64,000 bases of DNA, taken from NCBI RefSeq assembly GCF_007655135.1, contig NC_045128.1, positions 21,546,811 through 21,610,810 of the forward strand, given 5' to 3'. The stretch's first letter is position 1. The number at the start of each line of letters is the position of its first letter. The notes under the pieces were generated by a model. That model was not told where the DNA came from. It ran no database searches and saw nothing but the letters and a program-made list of their open reading frames with translations. The position numbers and the translations under genes are program-made. Of the stretch, positions 1 to 10,220 are shown piece by piece. The DNA is from Punica granatum (lineage: Eukaryota > Streptophyta > Magnoliopsida > Myrtales > Lythraceae).

Positions 1-454
1 GATGTTCAGTCTCTACTAACTGCCACAAACCCCATCCCCAACTAACCAACAAAACCTGGTTTATCACATGGGATTTGTCTTTTTCAATTGATTCTTACAT
101 GTTGGATCTTCAATATCTATAGTTCATGCTTTATTAGACGTCTACCTTTTCAGGAAGAAATTAAGGTCTGCTTCTGTGTTGCTCTTGTATTGTTTTTTCT
201 TTCTACATTGAATTTATCTTCACCAATAAAATATGAAGACTTATTTCATATTCTTTGAATTACAAATATTATAAAATGTTATGATTTTCATTTTTTTTCT
301 TTTGATTTATTATTAATTGTTAAGGGCTGGAAAATGAAATATAGTGTGCCCCAACAGATGTGCCAAAGACTTATTTCTGGTTTGCCCTCTTTGTTCTTCA
401 GTTATATAACTGGTTATTTCTTTATGACAAATTTTCTGTAAATATATCTTTCAG
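1..454 (+). other. Intron of glutathione reductase gene (3' part)
   Basis: This AT-rich stretch precedes the first recognisable exon and ends in a pyrimidine-rich tract and TTTCAG at 451-454, a normal plant 3' splice site. No coding similarity is visible in it. It is taken as intron because the following 54 bases are in phase 0 and read as glutathione reductase. The upstream exons lie outside the window. Confidence 0.75.
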
Positions 455-508
455 GGCATTGCAGTTGCATTGAAGTGTGGAGCAACCAAGGCACAATTTG
501 ATAGCACA
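455..508 (+). CDS. GR: Glutathione reductase (cytosolic type), penultimate exon
   Basis: The 18-codon, phase-0 exon sits between TTTCAG and GTAAGT splice sites and reads GIAVALKCGATKAQFDST. This matches the start of the C-terminal interface domain of plant glutathione reductase. The enzyme uses NADPH to reduce oxidised glutathione in the ascorbate-glutathione cycle. The FAD- and NADPH-binding domains and the redox-active disulfide lie upstream of the window. The wording 'ALKCGATKAQFDST' is closer to the cytosolic/peroxisomal isoform than to the plastid one, as I remember the family. No lesion is seen, so it looks like part of a functional host gene. Confidence 0.88.
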
Positions 509-1148
509 GTAAGTTGTCTCTGTCTACATCTAGCTGATGACTTATGATCTTGTATGCATGCATGATTTGGCTTTGCTGCAGTGATGTGAATAAGACAAAT
601 GATCTAGTAAATCTGCAGAAGTAAACTGCATCTGTATTTTAAAGATGGCAATGGCATGGTTAGGGAAAAAGTCTGAATGTTTTGAGACATTCCCCTCCAC
701 TTCTTCCAGTCTCCTTGTTCTTTCTTCTTACCAAGAAAGCACCCTTGCATGTGTTTGTCCAATTCTTATGATCTTTTAGCTGCATTACATCTAAGCAGCG
801 GCCTGTCTGCTGGATGGAATGAGAGGGGACTACTGTTCTCTTTTCTTTTTTCTTTTTTGCTCTCTCTCTCTGTCTTCCTCAACTCTTTCATGTAATCTTT
901 GCTCTCCTTCTGAAGCGTGGTAAAATTTATTCTTGTTTGCCCCTCTAAATTTTTTGACACTTCCAATTCACTCCCGTTTGATAAAATGGGAAAACTGATG
1001 GAGATCATTGCCTTTCCACTACTTAGCAAATTGGCCATAAGACTTCAGAACCACCTTCATTCCCAGTTCCCGTATATCTTCTGTGCGCATGTAGGCCCCT
1101 TTTGTCTTCTCTTTTTAATCTTGACGGGCTGAACCTCGACTTTTACAG
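509..1148 (+). other. Last intron of glutathione reductase gene
   Basis: The 640-bp intron starts GTAAGT and ends TTTTACAG. It is T-rich, as expected for a plant intron, and both flanking exons are phase 0. Short open frames on both strands inside it (around 766-1132) show no family resemblance and are ignored. Confidence 0.85.
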
Positions 1149-1238
1149 GTTGGAATACACCCGTCTGCTGCTGAGGAGTTTGTAACAATGAGATCAGTCA
1201 CAAGACGTGTTAACGGAAAGCCAAAAACCAATCTCTGA
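1149..1238 (+). CDS. GR: Glutathione reductase (cytosolic type), last exon with stop
   Basis: Thirty codons including TGA at 1236-1238. The exon begins [16 protein letters not shown]. His and Glu of the HPSAAEE segment correspond to the conserved C-terminal His-Glu pair that acts as acid/base at the partner subunit's active site. The protein ends in KPKTNL. In Arabidopsis GR1 the C-terminal tripeptide TNL has been reported as a non-canonical peroxisomal targeting signal (from memory), so dual cytosol/peroxisome location is plausible here. The plastid isoform has a different, longer tail. Frame and splice phase agree with the preceding exon. Confidence 0.9.
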   Translation, partial: VGIHPSAAEEFVTMRSVTRRVNGKPKTNL

Positions 1239-1390
1239 GTACCCAAAGCTCTACTGCATAGATGAGAGATACGGGACAGTCACTCTTCTAGCTAATGATT
1301 GTTTTCTGTAAACACACAGGATCCAGTCGGCGTGGTTTGTTCAGTGGTTCTGTTCACAATAATAAAAGCTCCTGTGTTGAATCTTTCAGT
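1239..1390 (+). other. 3' UTR and poly(A) signal of glutathione reductase
   Basis: Non-coding sequence follows the TGA. AATAAA at 1361-1366 is a canonical polyadenylation signal about 125 bp after the stop, followed by T/G-rich sequence. The exact cleavage site cannot be seen, so the end is approximate. Confidence 0.65.
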
Positions 1391-1850
1391 GAACATCTGT
1401 TGGCATGGAATGGGAACGGGGAGGTGATATTGTATTACATCAATCCTCTACTAGCTTGAGTTAGATTGAAAGAATGCGAGATTAATTGGTTTTGGCCTGA
1501 AGTTTTATGCTTGGGACTGTTCGTTTTTCTTCCAGCACTTTTTCTTGTTTTAATGCTCACTAGTTTCAATCCCTCCCATTTCGTGGGTTTTTTAACATAA
1601 TTATTATCTATATGATTAGAATGAAATTAATGTAGGGCGACATATGTATATATAATAGATACAAAATTTAGTGGTTAATTTTTGAAAGAAAAACTCATTT
1701 ACATATGTTATTGTTGACTAGGGGAAAATTATCCCCCCCCCCCCCCCCCCCCCCCCCCCCAAAAAATAATAATTATTGGTTCGGAAATGAGACAACGCCA
1801 TATCCTGCAATTGAACCAGAACTGAGATTCAGTTACCAGCCTCGCCCCCT
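1391..1850. other. Intergenic, AT-rich; contains a poly-C run
   Basis: No gene is seen. The stretch holds a 28-base C homopolymer listed separately and otherwise AT-rich single-copy-looking DNA between the host gene and the first transposon relic. Confidence 0.6.
1733..1760. repeat. Poly-C homopolymer (28 bases)
   Basis: Twenty-eight uninterrupted C residues are followed by a run of six A. Runs this long are uncommon in plant DNA, and their length is error-prone in sequencing and amplification. The G-rich complement could form a four-stranded structure. Confidence 0.95.
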
Positions 1851-2480
1851 AGAGCATCTCCAGCAATGAGACCCAATTTGGGGGACAATTGCCAAGTCGG
1901 AGGGCTCCACGGTGTGATCTCACCCAAATTCGTGGAAAATTTGTCTCCCTCCCACATAATTGGGAGATTCAATTTGGAACTCATTTGTGCCTTCACATGT
2001 TGCTAAAAAAAATAATTTATTTACAAATTTATTAAATAATTTTCTAATTAATTTGAATTATGTAATTTAATTTTGGATTAATTTTTAATTTTCAAAAATT
2101 AAAATTTTTAGATCTTTAAAATTTAGTTTGAATTAAAATATTATATTAATTGATTAACAACAACATTACACGCATAAAACATTGCATTAGAAATTTAAAA
2201 TGACATTGCGAAAGTGAAATTTAAGAATTACATGTATTTAGGCTTAATTTTCGCGACCTATGCTGCATGAGTCTCTCATTGTTCTTCAATAAATAGAGGT
2301 CGCACAATCATTCTCCCTTGCCTTGTTGAAATCCTCGATGAGAGATAGTCTCCTAGTTAATTGCATTTCCAATTTACCATACCTCTTTGTGGTTCCCGGC
2401 GTTTTGCTTTTCCCCTTAGTCTTCCTCTTGGCTGCTTTGTTACCATATGGACAAATAGGAGACCAACTCATTTCTTTTCT
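1851..2480 (-). mobile_element. PIF/Harbinger-like relic (one recognisable end)
   Basis: AGAGCATCTCCAGCAATG at 1851 resembles the terminal sequence (GAGCATCTCCA...) of many plant PIF/Harbinger-type elements. Inside, the minus strand carries a fragment similar to the NAM-associated C-terminal region of the Harbinger Myb/SANT-like protein. The middle (about 2010-2160) is extremely AT-rich. A matching right terminal inverted repeat was not found, so the right border is approximate. No transposase catalytic domain is present. The element is non-autonomous or decayed. Confidence 0.45.
2286..2471 (-). pseudogene. Fragment of Harbinger-associated Myb-like protein (NAM-associated domain)
   Basis: A 61-codon minus-strand frame contains CPYGNKAAKRKTKGKSKT followed by an acidic/basic helix ending near NKARENDCATSIY. 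In plant Harbinger-type elements the second protein, a DNA-binding Myb/SANT-like partner of the transposase, carries a similar 'RPxGxKxAK' segment. Only this C-terminal piece remains and no upstream SANT domain is seen. It could also be a rearranged host copy of the domain. Confidence 0.4.
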
Positions 2481-2620
2481 TTTGCCCCCCTAGATTCTCC
2501 CAAATCCCCCATCACATATTAAAATATTCCCCCTGCCAACTCATTTCTTTTCTTTTCTTTTTCCTTCCTTAGGCTTTCGGTTTCAGTTTCTTTTGCAGGT
2601 AGCACCGTAGTAGGTTGAAG

Positions 2621-2887
2621 ATGGCCATGCTTTGCAGTCCTACAAACGCAACGTCAACTCATCTACCTTCTCCTCTCTGCTCCCGATCTTTGCTTCTTTC
2701 AGATCCTCACGCCAACACACGCAATCAGAGGTCCATGCCTTGCAAACTGCTCTCCCTCTCTCTCGATATCTCCTGCACCCTCTACAATAACCTCTCACTG
2801 AGTACTTTTTTTGTGTTTTTTGTGGAGGTAAGGCTTCATGTTTGGAAGAGAATCAGCTCGCAAGTCGCAAGGAGCTTGGAGACTTGA
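2621..2887 (+). CDS. Possible orphan first exon of a plastid-targeted protein
   Basis: The frame starts MAMLCSPTNATSTHLPSP after a pyrimidine-rich leader (2540-2597). The first 50 residues are rich in Ser, Thr, Pro and Leu and poor in acidic residues, as in chloroplast transit peptides. From about 2828 a different frame (GKASCLEENQLASRKELG, then DLIEDLRQSPEG) looks more protein-like and runs to a possible donor at 2915-2918 (GGTAAC), so a short intron or frameshift may separate two coding pieces. I do not recognise the protein. No continuation is seen downstream, so it may be a gene fragment or chance. Confidence 0.2.
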   Translation: MAMLCSPTNATSTHLPSPLCSRSLLLSDPHANTRNQRSMPCKLLSLSLDISCTLYNNLSLSTFFVFFVEVRLHVWKRISSQVARSLET

Positions 2888-2920
2888 TCGAAGACCTTCG
2901 CCAATCGCCGGAGGGTAACC

Positions 2921-4560
2921 AAACTACTGATCCATTTTCTGGTTTTTTAGTTCATTGTTTTGATCAGCATTTCTTCTGCAATCGATGATACACATGCCTG
3001 AATCCTTAACCTCCTATGGTGCAAATTGATCATGCATGCGGAAATATCCTTTTGACAGTTTTGGATTGTTTAGCACTACCTCCGAGTCTCCGACACGGTC
3101 TGTGTCGCACTTGATTTATGTCTGTGCATTAGCATGTATGGTCAGAGACTCAGCGTCGTGCCTTTCAATCAATAATACTTCCATTGTTTGCCCCGTTGAT
3201 GCACAGTTAATATACTTATTGTATATAGTCTTTTGCTCTATAGTGGAAAATGCTTAGATTCTGTTTATTATCTCGAAGATAATAATTGAAAATTGTTTGT
3301 CGAATTTCGCGGCTGAGATACACGAGTCATCATTCCTATCAGCATACCGAGACTGTGGAATCATATTTTCAACATGGAGTGAATTTTTCAACACAAGTAT
3401 AAACTATTCTTTTTGGCAGAATGTTCGCAATTTCAGCTATAGATTTTGCCTCATGATAAGCGGTGTCTAAGTGTCTTGAATCATTGAGTCATTACATAAG
3501 TATTGAGAGCTATGATTTGGTTATAAAATGTGATTCAAATTGCACCATTTTACTTTATTACTATTCTGTATTGGTATGTTTGATATCGCTTAATTCATGT
3601 TTGAAATTTTAGAGTTTAGACGTGGAGCATAATTATTTAATCTCCGGAGTGAGTTCAAACGTTTGATATTTTTTGTAACATTGACAATGAAAAAATCTTG
3701 AATAGCTTTCAGGTTATGAGACCTCGAAATGGACATTTGTAATTATTTAGTTTTTAATTTAATGGACTTCATATTTCTCTATCGTTAATAGACATTTGAT
3801 ACAGTTTCATATATACGTCTATTTTCGTTTTATATTTGCCCCTGACATAATTTCCTGGCTTCGCCCCTGATCGAGGAGGTGTGTTTATTTTGAATTTGAA
3901 AATGATGAGTACTGCCTGGATGCACTTGTCTTTGTTCTCTTGGATCCTCTGCTATTAGTGGTAAATTAATCTGCCCATTTAAATGATCATTGAGAATATT
4001 CCAGTGTCTCTTGAAACTGCTTTTCCTACCCACCAATCTTCTACCATATTCTGCATGCACCATTGCTCTGACGCCGTCATCATTCATATGGCTCCTACTG
4101 TTTCGCAATGCCTATTCCACACAGCCACTGAATTTTTGACACCCATAATTGATCTATTACCATCGTTTCTTTAGCGCATTAACATTCCGGTTCATCAAAT
4201 CGGAGTTGCTTTGTTACAATAATGCTCAATTCGGTTCTAATAACAATGACCTTTTGGCCAGTACTGACCTTACCATCGATTGAGATATTCAAGTATGCAC
4301 TTATGAGGACCTCGTCTTGCTTCCAGCTCCGGTGTTGGTTCAATCTCTGACCATGTCTCCCACGATCTCTCCCACCATCTTCGATGTCACCGTTGACGTT
4401 AGTATCCTCGTCTTGGTCTCACACTTGAGAAATTGGTGAACTCATAGGTGTTTGGGGAGATTGCTCGCATGACCACTCAAGATTGGTGGATTCCTATCCC
4501 AAACCACCAAATTGTGCTTAAAATGGCCTTCAGGATGTGCCGGCATTTTCGATGGGGGCT
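2921..4560. other. Intergenic DNA without recognisable genes
   Basis: AT-rich sequence with only short unconvincing frames. The stretch 3830-4200 and the one around 4260-4540 have a slightly more even base composition, but neither shows a domain, splice structure or repeat that I recognise. Confidence 0.5.
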
Positions 4561-4791
4561 TTAAATTGAAAAGTTTGTGGATTTTTGGTGGATGGATAAT
4601 AAAGAACTTGACAATAAGAATGATGTAAGCTTGGGTGATTTGGATTTTGGGATAATATGGATGTGGAAGGAAATTAAATTTTTTTTTTGGAAATGTGGAT
4701 TTTGAGAGTCTGAAGACCAGGAATTTGGATTTTGAGGAGTAATTTTGAAGCCATTTGAGATATCATTAATATTCATTTTACGTGGATCCAT
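4561..4791 (-). pseudogene. Possible N-terminal fragment of a Harbinger-associated protein
   Basis: The minus-strand frame starts MDPRKMNINDISNGFKI and is rich in Asn, Ser, Gln and Phe (NPNSWSSDSQNPHFQ). Plant Harbinger-element Myb-like proteins often start MDPxxxN followed by an Asn/Gln/Phe-rich stretch. The resemblance is only in composition and the first residues, so the call is weak. A low-complexity AT-rich element would also explain it. Confidence 0.2.
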
Positions 4792-5352
4792 CTTGAAATT
4801 GAGAGGAGAAAGAAGAAAAGTTTATGTGCGAAGGATGTTGGGTTGGTATTTATTGGGATGAAAGTTGAATTTTTTTTTTTACATTTTAAGAAAAATTAAG
4901 AAGGCCAAAGAGCAGTTGAAAGGCTCTTGGACATTAAAAAAAAGAAAAGGCAAAGAGCCGTTCACTTTAAAAAGATAAAGGGAAAACCCGCCGCGCTAGA
5001 GCGCGCAAAGTGTTCCAGGTTAAGAGACACATATCCTTGTCCTCCCACAATGGGGGGACAGAATCTTGACCGGCCTAGTTGCCATGTCAATAGCAATTGG
5101 GCCAGTTTTTTTCCTTGTTGCGGATGCTATAAGTGAAGTGATCTCTGTGTTCTCTCTTAATCATAACATCCCTATGGAAGTACTTTGTATTATGATCCCT
5201 TCTTGAATCCATTGACACCATGATTTCGAGAACCAGAGAAGTTCTTCCTGAGCAAGGGTATATTCTAGCTTAGTAGATAGCAGAGTTTCTAGGCGTAACA
5301 AAAAGCAATTTGTCTCTTTGAGCCCTGTAATGCGAGTAAGGAACCGAGCTTT
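4792..5352. other. Intergenic, no recognised gene
   Basis: A/T-rich sequence with oligo-A and oligo-T runs (near 4870 and 4937), then unremarkable DNA to the start of the MITE-like element. No coding support was seen. Confidence 0.5.
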
Positions 5353-5646
5353 AGAGCATGTCCAATGTTGGGGCCTCTCCGACTACCTTGGTACAAGTGG
5401 CAGCTCGGGAGCTCTCGCCCCAGCATTAGACCTATAAGATGGGGCCCCAATGAGGACCTCGTGCCTCTACGCAACCCTCTAGTGTGCCCGTCCAATCCCA
5501 GCAGGCCGTATGGACCCTGGAGGCCCTCGCCCCAACACTGGGTGCATAAAACGGGACCTCGATGATGGCCTCGTGTCTTTGCGCAGCCCTTTGGGCGCCC
5601 GTCCAATCCCAACGGGCTACGTGGCCCTCCTCAGGTCCATGCTGCT
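5353..5646. mobile_element. MITE-like element with internal ~100-bp duplication
   Basis: The left end AGAGCATGTCCAATGTTGGG is the reverse complement of the right end of another relic at 63617-63631. The right end, GTCCATGCTGCT near 5636-5647, is a degenerate inverted copy. The interior holds two similar units of about 100 bp, each with a 'GGGxCC..GAxGA..CCTCGTG' start and a shared CCCGTCCAATCCCA. It has no coding capacity. The inverted ends suggest a PIF/Harbinger-type MITE. The borders and target duplication are uncertain. Confidence 0.4.
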
Positions 5647-5657
5647 TTCAAGGGGTT

Positions 5658-5672
5658 TATATATATATATAT
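5658..5672. repeat. Short (TA)n microsatellite
   Basis: Alternating T and A for about 15 bases, immediately after the MITE-like element. Confidence 0.85.
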
Positions 5673-6139
5673 GGGATAATCACACCAAATATCATGAACT
5701 TGTACCGTTTTCTCAAATATAGCATCAACTCTCAAATTTTCCAAATAGAGCAGGACGTTACCTTTGTCAGACCAAAAATGTCACATGTCAACAATTCCGT
5801 CACGGTTCATGATGTGGCAATAAACGACAATCAATGTGGCATAATAATTTTTAAGCTCCAATAGAACAACAACAAGTGGCCATCTTCACCAGGCCGATTT
5901 TTCAAAAAAAAAGCCCATATTTTTTCTTTTTTGAAATTTTGGCCCAAAACTTTTATGGAAAAACAAGGGGGACACGGGGGAGGAGTGGGTAGGGGCCCGA
6001 CCCGGCTGAGGGCTCCTCGCATGCCCTCAACCCCCTAGGCAAGGTGACCTGAGTTCGGCCACCTCGCTAGAGGGGTCGAGGGCCGATGGGGGAGCCCCTA
6101 GCTGGGTCGGGTCCCCCCTCCCCTCTTCCTCCGTTTTTC
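5673..6139. repeat. Unclassified interspersed repeat, GC-rich right half
   Basis: The left part (GGGATAATCACACCAAATAT...) looks like a plant dispersed repeat of unknown class. The right part (about 5970-6125) is very G/C-rich with oligo-G and oligo-C runs. No protein-coding support is present. It abuts the gypsy LTR fragment at 6140. Confidence 0.35.
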
Positions 6140-6384
6140 TATCAGCACTCCATTTTGGCTCACCAAGTTAAGCAGTACATATTAGCAGTGATCCAGGCCA
6201 CGACTTGAGTATTCTCACGGAAAATAACTTGACAGAGCTAGAAATCACTATTCATCCTCAAGTCAGCAAAATCAAGTAGATGACATGTGCACATGACATA
6301 AGAACAACCTTGGTCATCAAAAGCCAACAGAGAGACTAGAGAACTCAATAATGTCCAAAACCGGCATTTCTAGTATACCACGAC
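6140..6384 (+). mobile_element. 5'-end fragment of a gypsy LTR (family A)
   Basis: TATCAGCACTCCATTTTGG is a mutated form of the LTR start TGTCAGCACCCCATTTTGG. The following 240 bp align by eye with the LTR starts at 10235 and 28075 (shared AATCACTATTCA, GTCAGCAAAAT, GACATGTGCACATGACA-like segments). Homology stops at about 6384, where copia integrase sequence starts. Only the first ~245 bp of a 4.7-5.3 kb LTR remain. Confidence 0.75.
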
Positions 6385-7099
6385 GAAACTGTCTAAGTCT
6401 TTCTGGGGCGAGGCAATGAGGACAGCGGTTGATCTTATTAATCTTACACCGTCAGTTGCACTTGATGGAGATGTACCCCAGCATGTGTGGACCAGCAAAG
6501 AAGTATCATACAAGCATCTCAGAGTCTTTGGGTGCAGGGCATCTGTTCACATTCCTCGAGATGAAAGATCGAAGCTCGATGCTAAGGTAAAACAATGCAT
6601 TTTCTTAGGTTATGCACATGAAGAGTTTGGGTACAGGTTTTGGGACCCTGATAGCAAGAAGATCATCGAGAGCAAGGATGTTGTGTTCTTTGAAGACCAG
6701 ACAATCGAGGATTTGCAAAAGTTAGAGAAGGCTAGAGTAGGCAGTCCTCACAAGATTTCTATTCCAGTATTGGTTGATGTAGAGCATCCAGTGGAAGAGG
6801 TACCTGGTGAGTATGAAGAAACCACGACTGGGGGTGAGATTCCTCAGGTAGATGATGATGTGACTACGGATGATACAGGCTCGCAATTACAGTTAGAGCC
6901 TGCAGATAATCTACCTAGACGATCTGACAGAGTAAGACGACCTTCTACAAGATATCCGCCTCCTGAGTATGTGCTACTGACTGACGGGGGAGAACCTGAA
7001 TGCTATGATGAAGCTGTGGCACATGAGCACAAGGAGCACTGGTTGAAGGTGATGAATGAGGAGATGAACTTCTTGTTTGAAAACACATGTATGACTTAG
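6385..7099 (+). pseudogene. Copia integrase C-terminal part and linker
   Basis: The frame reads KSFWGEAMRTAVDLINLTPS, then HLRVFGCRASVHIPRDERSK and CIFLGYAHEEFGYRFWDP. These are standard landmarks of the Ty1/copia integrase C-terminal region, and an acidic linker leads towards RT. The catalytic core lies before the truncation point. The frame ends at a TAG (7097-7099) created by a frameshift near 7083; RT-type sequence continues in another frame. Confidence 0.85.
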
Positions 7100-8550
7100 T
7101 GAAGCTACCGCAAGGTAAGAGAGCATTGAAGAACAAATGGGTCTACAGGTTAAAGATAGAGAACTCACGACCTCGATACAAAGCTTGACTGGTAGTGAAA
7201 GGTTTCAACCAGGAGAAAGGAGTTGACTTCGAGGAGATCTTCTTGCTCATGGTCAAGATGTCATCTATCCGAGTTGTTCTCGCATTGACAGCTAGTCTGA
7301 ATTTGAAGATCGAGCAGCTCGATGTAAAAATAGCTTTCCTGCATGGTGACTTGGAGGAAGAAATATATATGGAGCAGCCTGAAGGATTCCGAGTTAAAGG
7401 TAAGGAGCATTTGGTGTGCAGGCTGAGGAAGAGCTTGTATGGGCTTAAGCAAACACCTCGGCAGTGGTACAAAAAGTTTGACATTTTCATGTTGAGCCAT
7501 GGCTACATACGGACAACTTCAGATCATTGTGTGTTCGTGAAACAATTCTCGGATGGTGATTTTATCATTTTACTGTTATATGTGGATGATATGTTGCTTG
7601 TTGGTCATGATATGAGCAAGATTGCAGAGTTGAAGAAAGAGCTCAGCAAGTCCTTTGCCATGAAGGATTTGGGACCAGCAAAGCATATCCTTGGGATGTA
7701 TATTTCTCGTGACAGATCAAGTGGAAAAATTTGGCTTTCTCAAGAGAAGTACATCGAGAAGATTTTGGATCGGTTCAACATGGGTAATGCTAAACCAATT
7801 TTATCACCACTTGCTTCTCATTTCAAACTTAGCTCGAAGCAATGTTCTACTAGTGAGAAGGAGAAAGAAGAGATGAAGAAAGTTCCTTACTCATCAGTTG
7901 TAGGAAGTTTAATGTATGCCATGGTCTGTACAAGGCCAGATATCGCTCATTCTGTTGGTGTGGTTAGTCGTTTTCTCTCCAATCTGGGGAAAGAGCATTG
8001 GAATGCGAATAAGTGGATCTTAAGGTATCTCATAGGAACATCCAAGGTGTGTTTACACTTTGGCACTGGTAAGTCGGAGTTAGTGGGCTACACAGATGCG
8101 GATATGGCAGGAGATATCGATTACCGGAAATCCACTTCGGGATACTTGATGACTTTTGCAGGGGGAGCTATCTCATGGCAATCAAGGCTTTAAAAGTGCA
8201 TCGCTTTGTCTACAACGGAAGCTGAATACATTGCGGTGACCGAAGGTTGCAAGGAGATGTTGTGGTTGCAAAAGTTTTTGCAGGAGTTGAGCTTGAAGCA
8301 AGAAAGGTATGTTCTACACTGTGATAGTCAAAGCGCCATTCATCTTTGCAAGAATCCCACTTTTCATTCAAGGTCGAAGCATATCGATATTAAGTTTCAT
8401 TGGATTAGAGATGTGTTAGAATCTAAGTTGGTGAAACTAAACAAAGTGCACACTGATGAGAATGAAGCTGATATGATGACAAAACCTCTTGCTAGGGAGA
8501 AACTTCATGTTTGCCGAAGTATAGCCGGTATGCTCGAAACCTCCAAATAG
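7100..8550 (+). pseudogene. Copia reverse transcriptase and RNase H
   Basis: After the shift the sequence reads LVKLPQGKRALKNKWVYR and, past a TGA at 7186-7188, VVKGFNQEKGVDFEEIF. RT landmarks follow: DVKIAFLHGDLEEEIYMEQP, SLYGLKQTPRQWYKKFD and the active site LLLYVDDMLLVG. A TAA at 8191-8193 (at a Gln position, SRL*KCIALSTTEAEY) breaks the junction into RNase H. RNase H shows STTEAEYIAVTEGCKE and DSQSAIHLCKNPTFHSRSKH, and ends near 8550. The RT active site is intact, but the frame has one shift and two stops. Confidence 0.88.
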
Positions 8551-8552
8551 TC

Positions 8553-8565
8553 GGGATGAGGAGTT
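8553..8565 (+). other. Polypurine tract of copia element
   Basis: GGGATGAGGAG lies directly before the LTR start TGTTGGG, the expected position of the plus-strand primer. Confidence 0.7.
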
Positions 8566-9206
8566 TGTTGGGTATCCCTCTAATTTGGAGGAAGTTGGGC
8601 TCAAATTGTGTTGGTGTTTTATCGAAATTTAATAGGCCCAATGACCCACTTTTGTTAGGGTTTATTTTGCAGCATAATGGCTGATCTGTAGATGAGAACA
8701 GAACAGAAAAGCAACAGAATACAGAGAGCAGCAGAGCAAAATTTTAGTCCAACCAGCCGGAGATCAAACCTCGATCAGAAAGGTAAACGAACTCCGATTG
8801 GCACGAAATTTTGACAGAGGCTTCACGACATGTGGAGCTACGTTCTGAACGGTTAGAATTTCTATTCAAACTCTGTAGGTTCTATTTCAGCTGACTTTGT
8901 GAACCACCCGGTGTAGGTCACGAATTTAGTGTTTGGGTGATCCAAGAAAGTGTTTCTCTTGAGTTTGGTGATCCAAGGGTTTACCCTTGATGAAAGACAT
9001 TATATAAACTTCATTCATAGTGGATCGTTGATTCAGAGTTGGTTCTGTGATCTTTCCCTACATCGGGGTTTTCCACGTAAAATTCTTGGTGTTCTTTTTT
9101 TAACTGCTTGTTGGTTGATTTGATTAGTTCCTATCTCGATTACACTAGTAGGGGATGAAGATTAATCGCTGCGTTGTTGTTTGGTTAAACACATCCATTC
9201 CCAACA
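8566..9206 (+). repeat. Copia 3' LTR (641 bp)
   Basis: It is bounded by the inverted heptamers TGTTGGG (8566-8572) and CCCAACA (9200-9206). It lies immediately after the polypurine tract. No partner 5' LTR is present in the window. Confidence 0.85.
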
Positions 9207-9318
9207 ATCTCTTACACCGTGGACAAGCACAATTCCCAAATTGAATCACAATGATTCCTTCCACACCTCATACCATTCCCCAAGCATTTGCACTTACATT
9301 AGGCTTTGCATTAAGTTT

Positions 9319-9875
9319 CGAGTTTACTTTTTATGGTTCGCAAGTTTACTGAGCCTACTCGCTCGCCCCTCTTGCAACCTTGCCGGGTTTGCTCACCCGT
9401 GCGAGTTTACTTTCATGCTTCGCAAGTTCGCCGAGCCTGCTCGCTCGCGTCTCTTGCAACCTTGCCAGGTCTGCTCACCCATGCGAGTTTACTTTTATGC
9501 TTCGCAAGTTCGCCGAGCCAGCTCGCTCGCGCCTCTCGCAACCTTGCCGGGTCTGCTCACCGGTGCGAGTTTATTTTCATGCTTCGCAAGTTCGCCGAGC
9601 CTGCTCACTTGCCCCTCTTACAACTTTGCCGGGTTTGCTCACCCGTGCGAGTTTACTTTTATGCTTCGCAAGTTCGCCGAGCCTGCTCACTCGCGCCTCT
9701 TGCAACCTTGCCGGGTCTGCTCACCCGTGTGAGTTTACTTTTATGCTTCGCAAGTTCGCCGAGCCCGCTCGCTCGCGCCTCTTGCAACCTTGTTGGGTCT
9801 GCTCACCCATGCGAGTTTACTTTTATGCTTCGCAAGGTTGCTGGATCTGCACACCCACTCGTCTTACAAAACCTA
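9319..9875 (+). repeat. Tandem array, 82-bp unit, about 7 copies
   Basis: The landmark GCGAGTTTACTT and its variants recur at 9319, 9401, 9483, 9565, 9647, 9729 and 9811, exactly 82 bp apart. Units also share TTCGCAAGTTCGCCGAG and CTTGCAACCTTGCCGGG. Copies differ by scattered substitutions but not in length, and the last copy fades after about 9870. Long open frames in all three plus frames here are by-products of the repeat. Confidence 0.93.
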
Positions 9876-10220
9876 GGGCAAACGCCCTATCTTTTGTTTT
9901 AAGCTTTGCGATTTCCATTAAGCTTTGCACTTTCCATTAACCTTTGCACTATTTCCTCCAAACCGCACACTTTTCACATATTTCCCTTTATGCCGTTTCA
10001 TATTCCCGCATATGCTGTCTTCATACTTCTTTTCTTTACTTTCTGCAAAGCTTATCCAAACCTTATTTTGTTTTTTCTTTCTTTCCAGTATGTACAATAT
10101 TCCCTACATATCCAAAGAGAGAAGAAATGATTGTCAAGGGAGATGTCAAAGCGAACACTTTGACCAAAACGGGGTTCTTCTTTATGTCTTTGGCCGAATC
10201 CTCTATCCGAGCATCCAGCC

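Larger units (their letters stand above)
6385..9206 (+). mobile_element. Ty1/copia retrotransposon, 5'-truncated and decayed
   Basis: The order integrase C-terminus, RT, RNase H, polypurine tract, LTR is that of Ty1/copia. The 5' LTR, primer-binding site, gag, protease and most of integrase are missing. The 3' end is a complete 641-bp LTR bounded by TGTTGGG and CCCAACA. On the right it abuts gypsy 3'-UTR sequence and on the left a gypsy LTR fragment, so it lies inside family-A debris. Target duplications cannot be checked because the left end is gone. Confidence 0.85.

Noticed and set aside
9181..9940. Three overlapping plus-strand frames of 183-189 codons
   Set aside because: All three frames are open because of the 82-bp tandem array. 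The predicted proteins are just the repeat in different phases.
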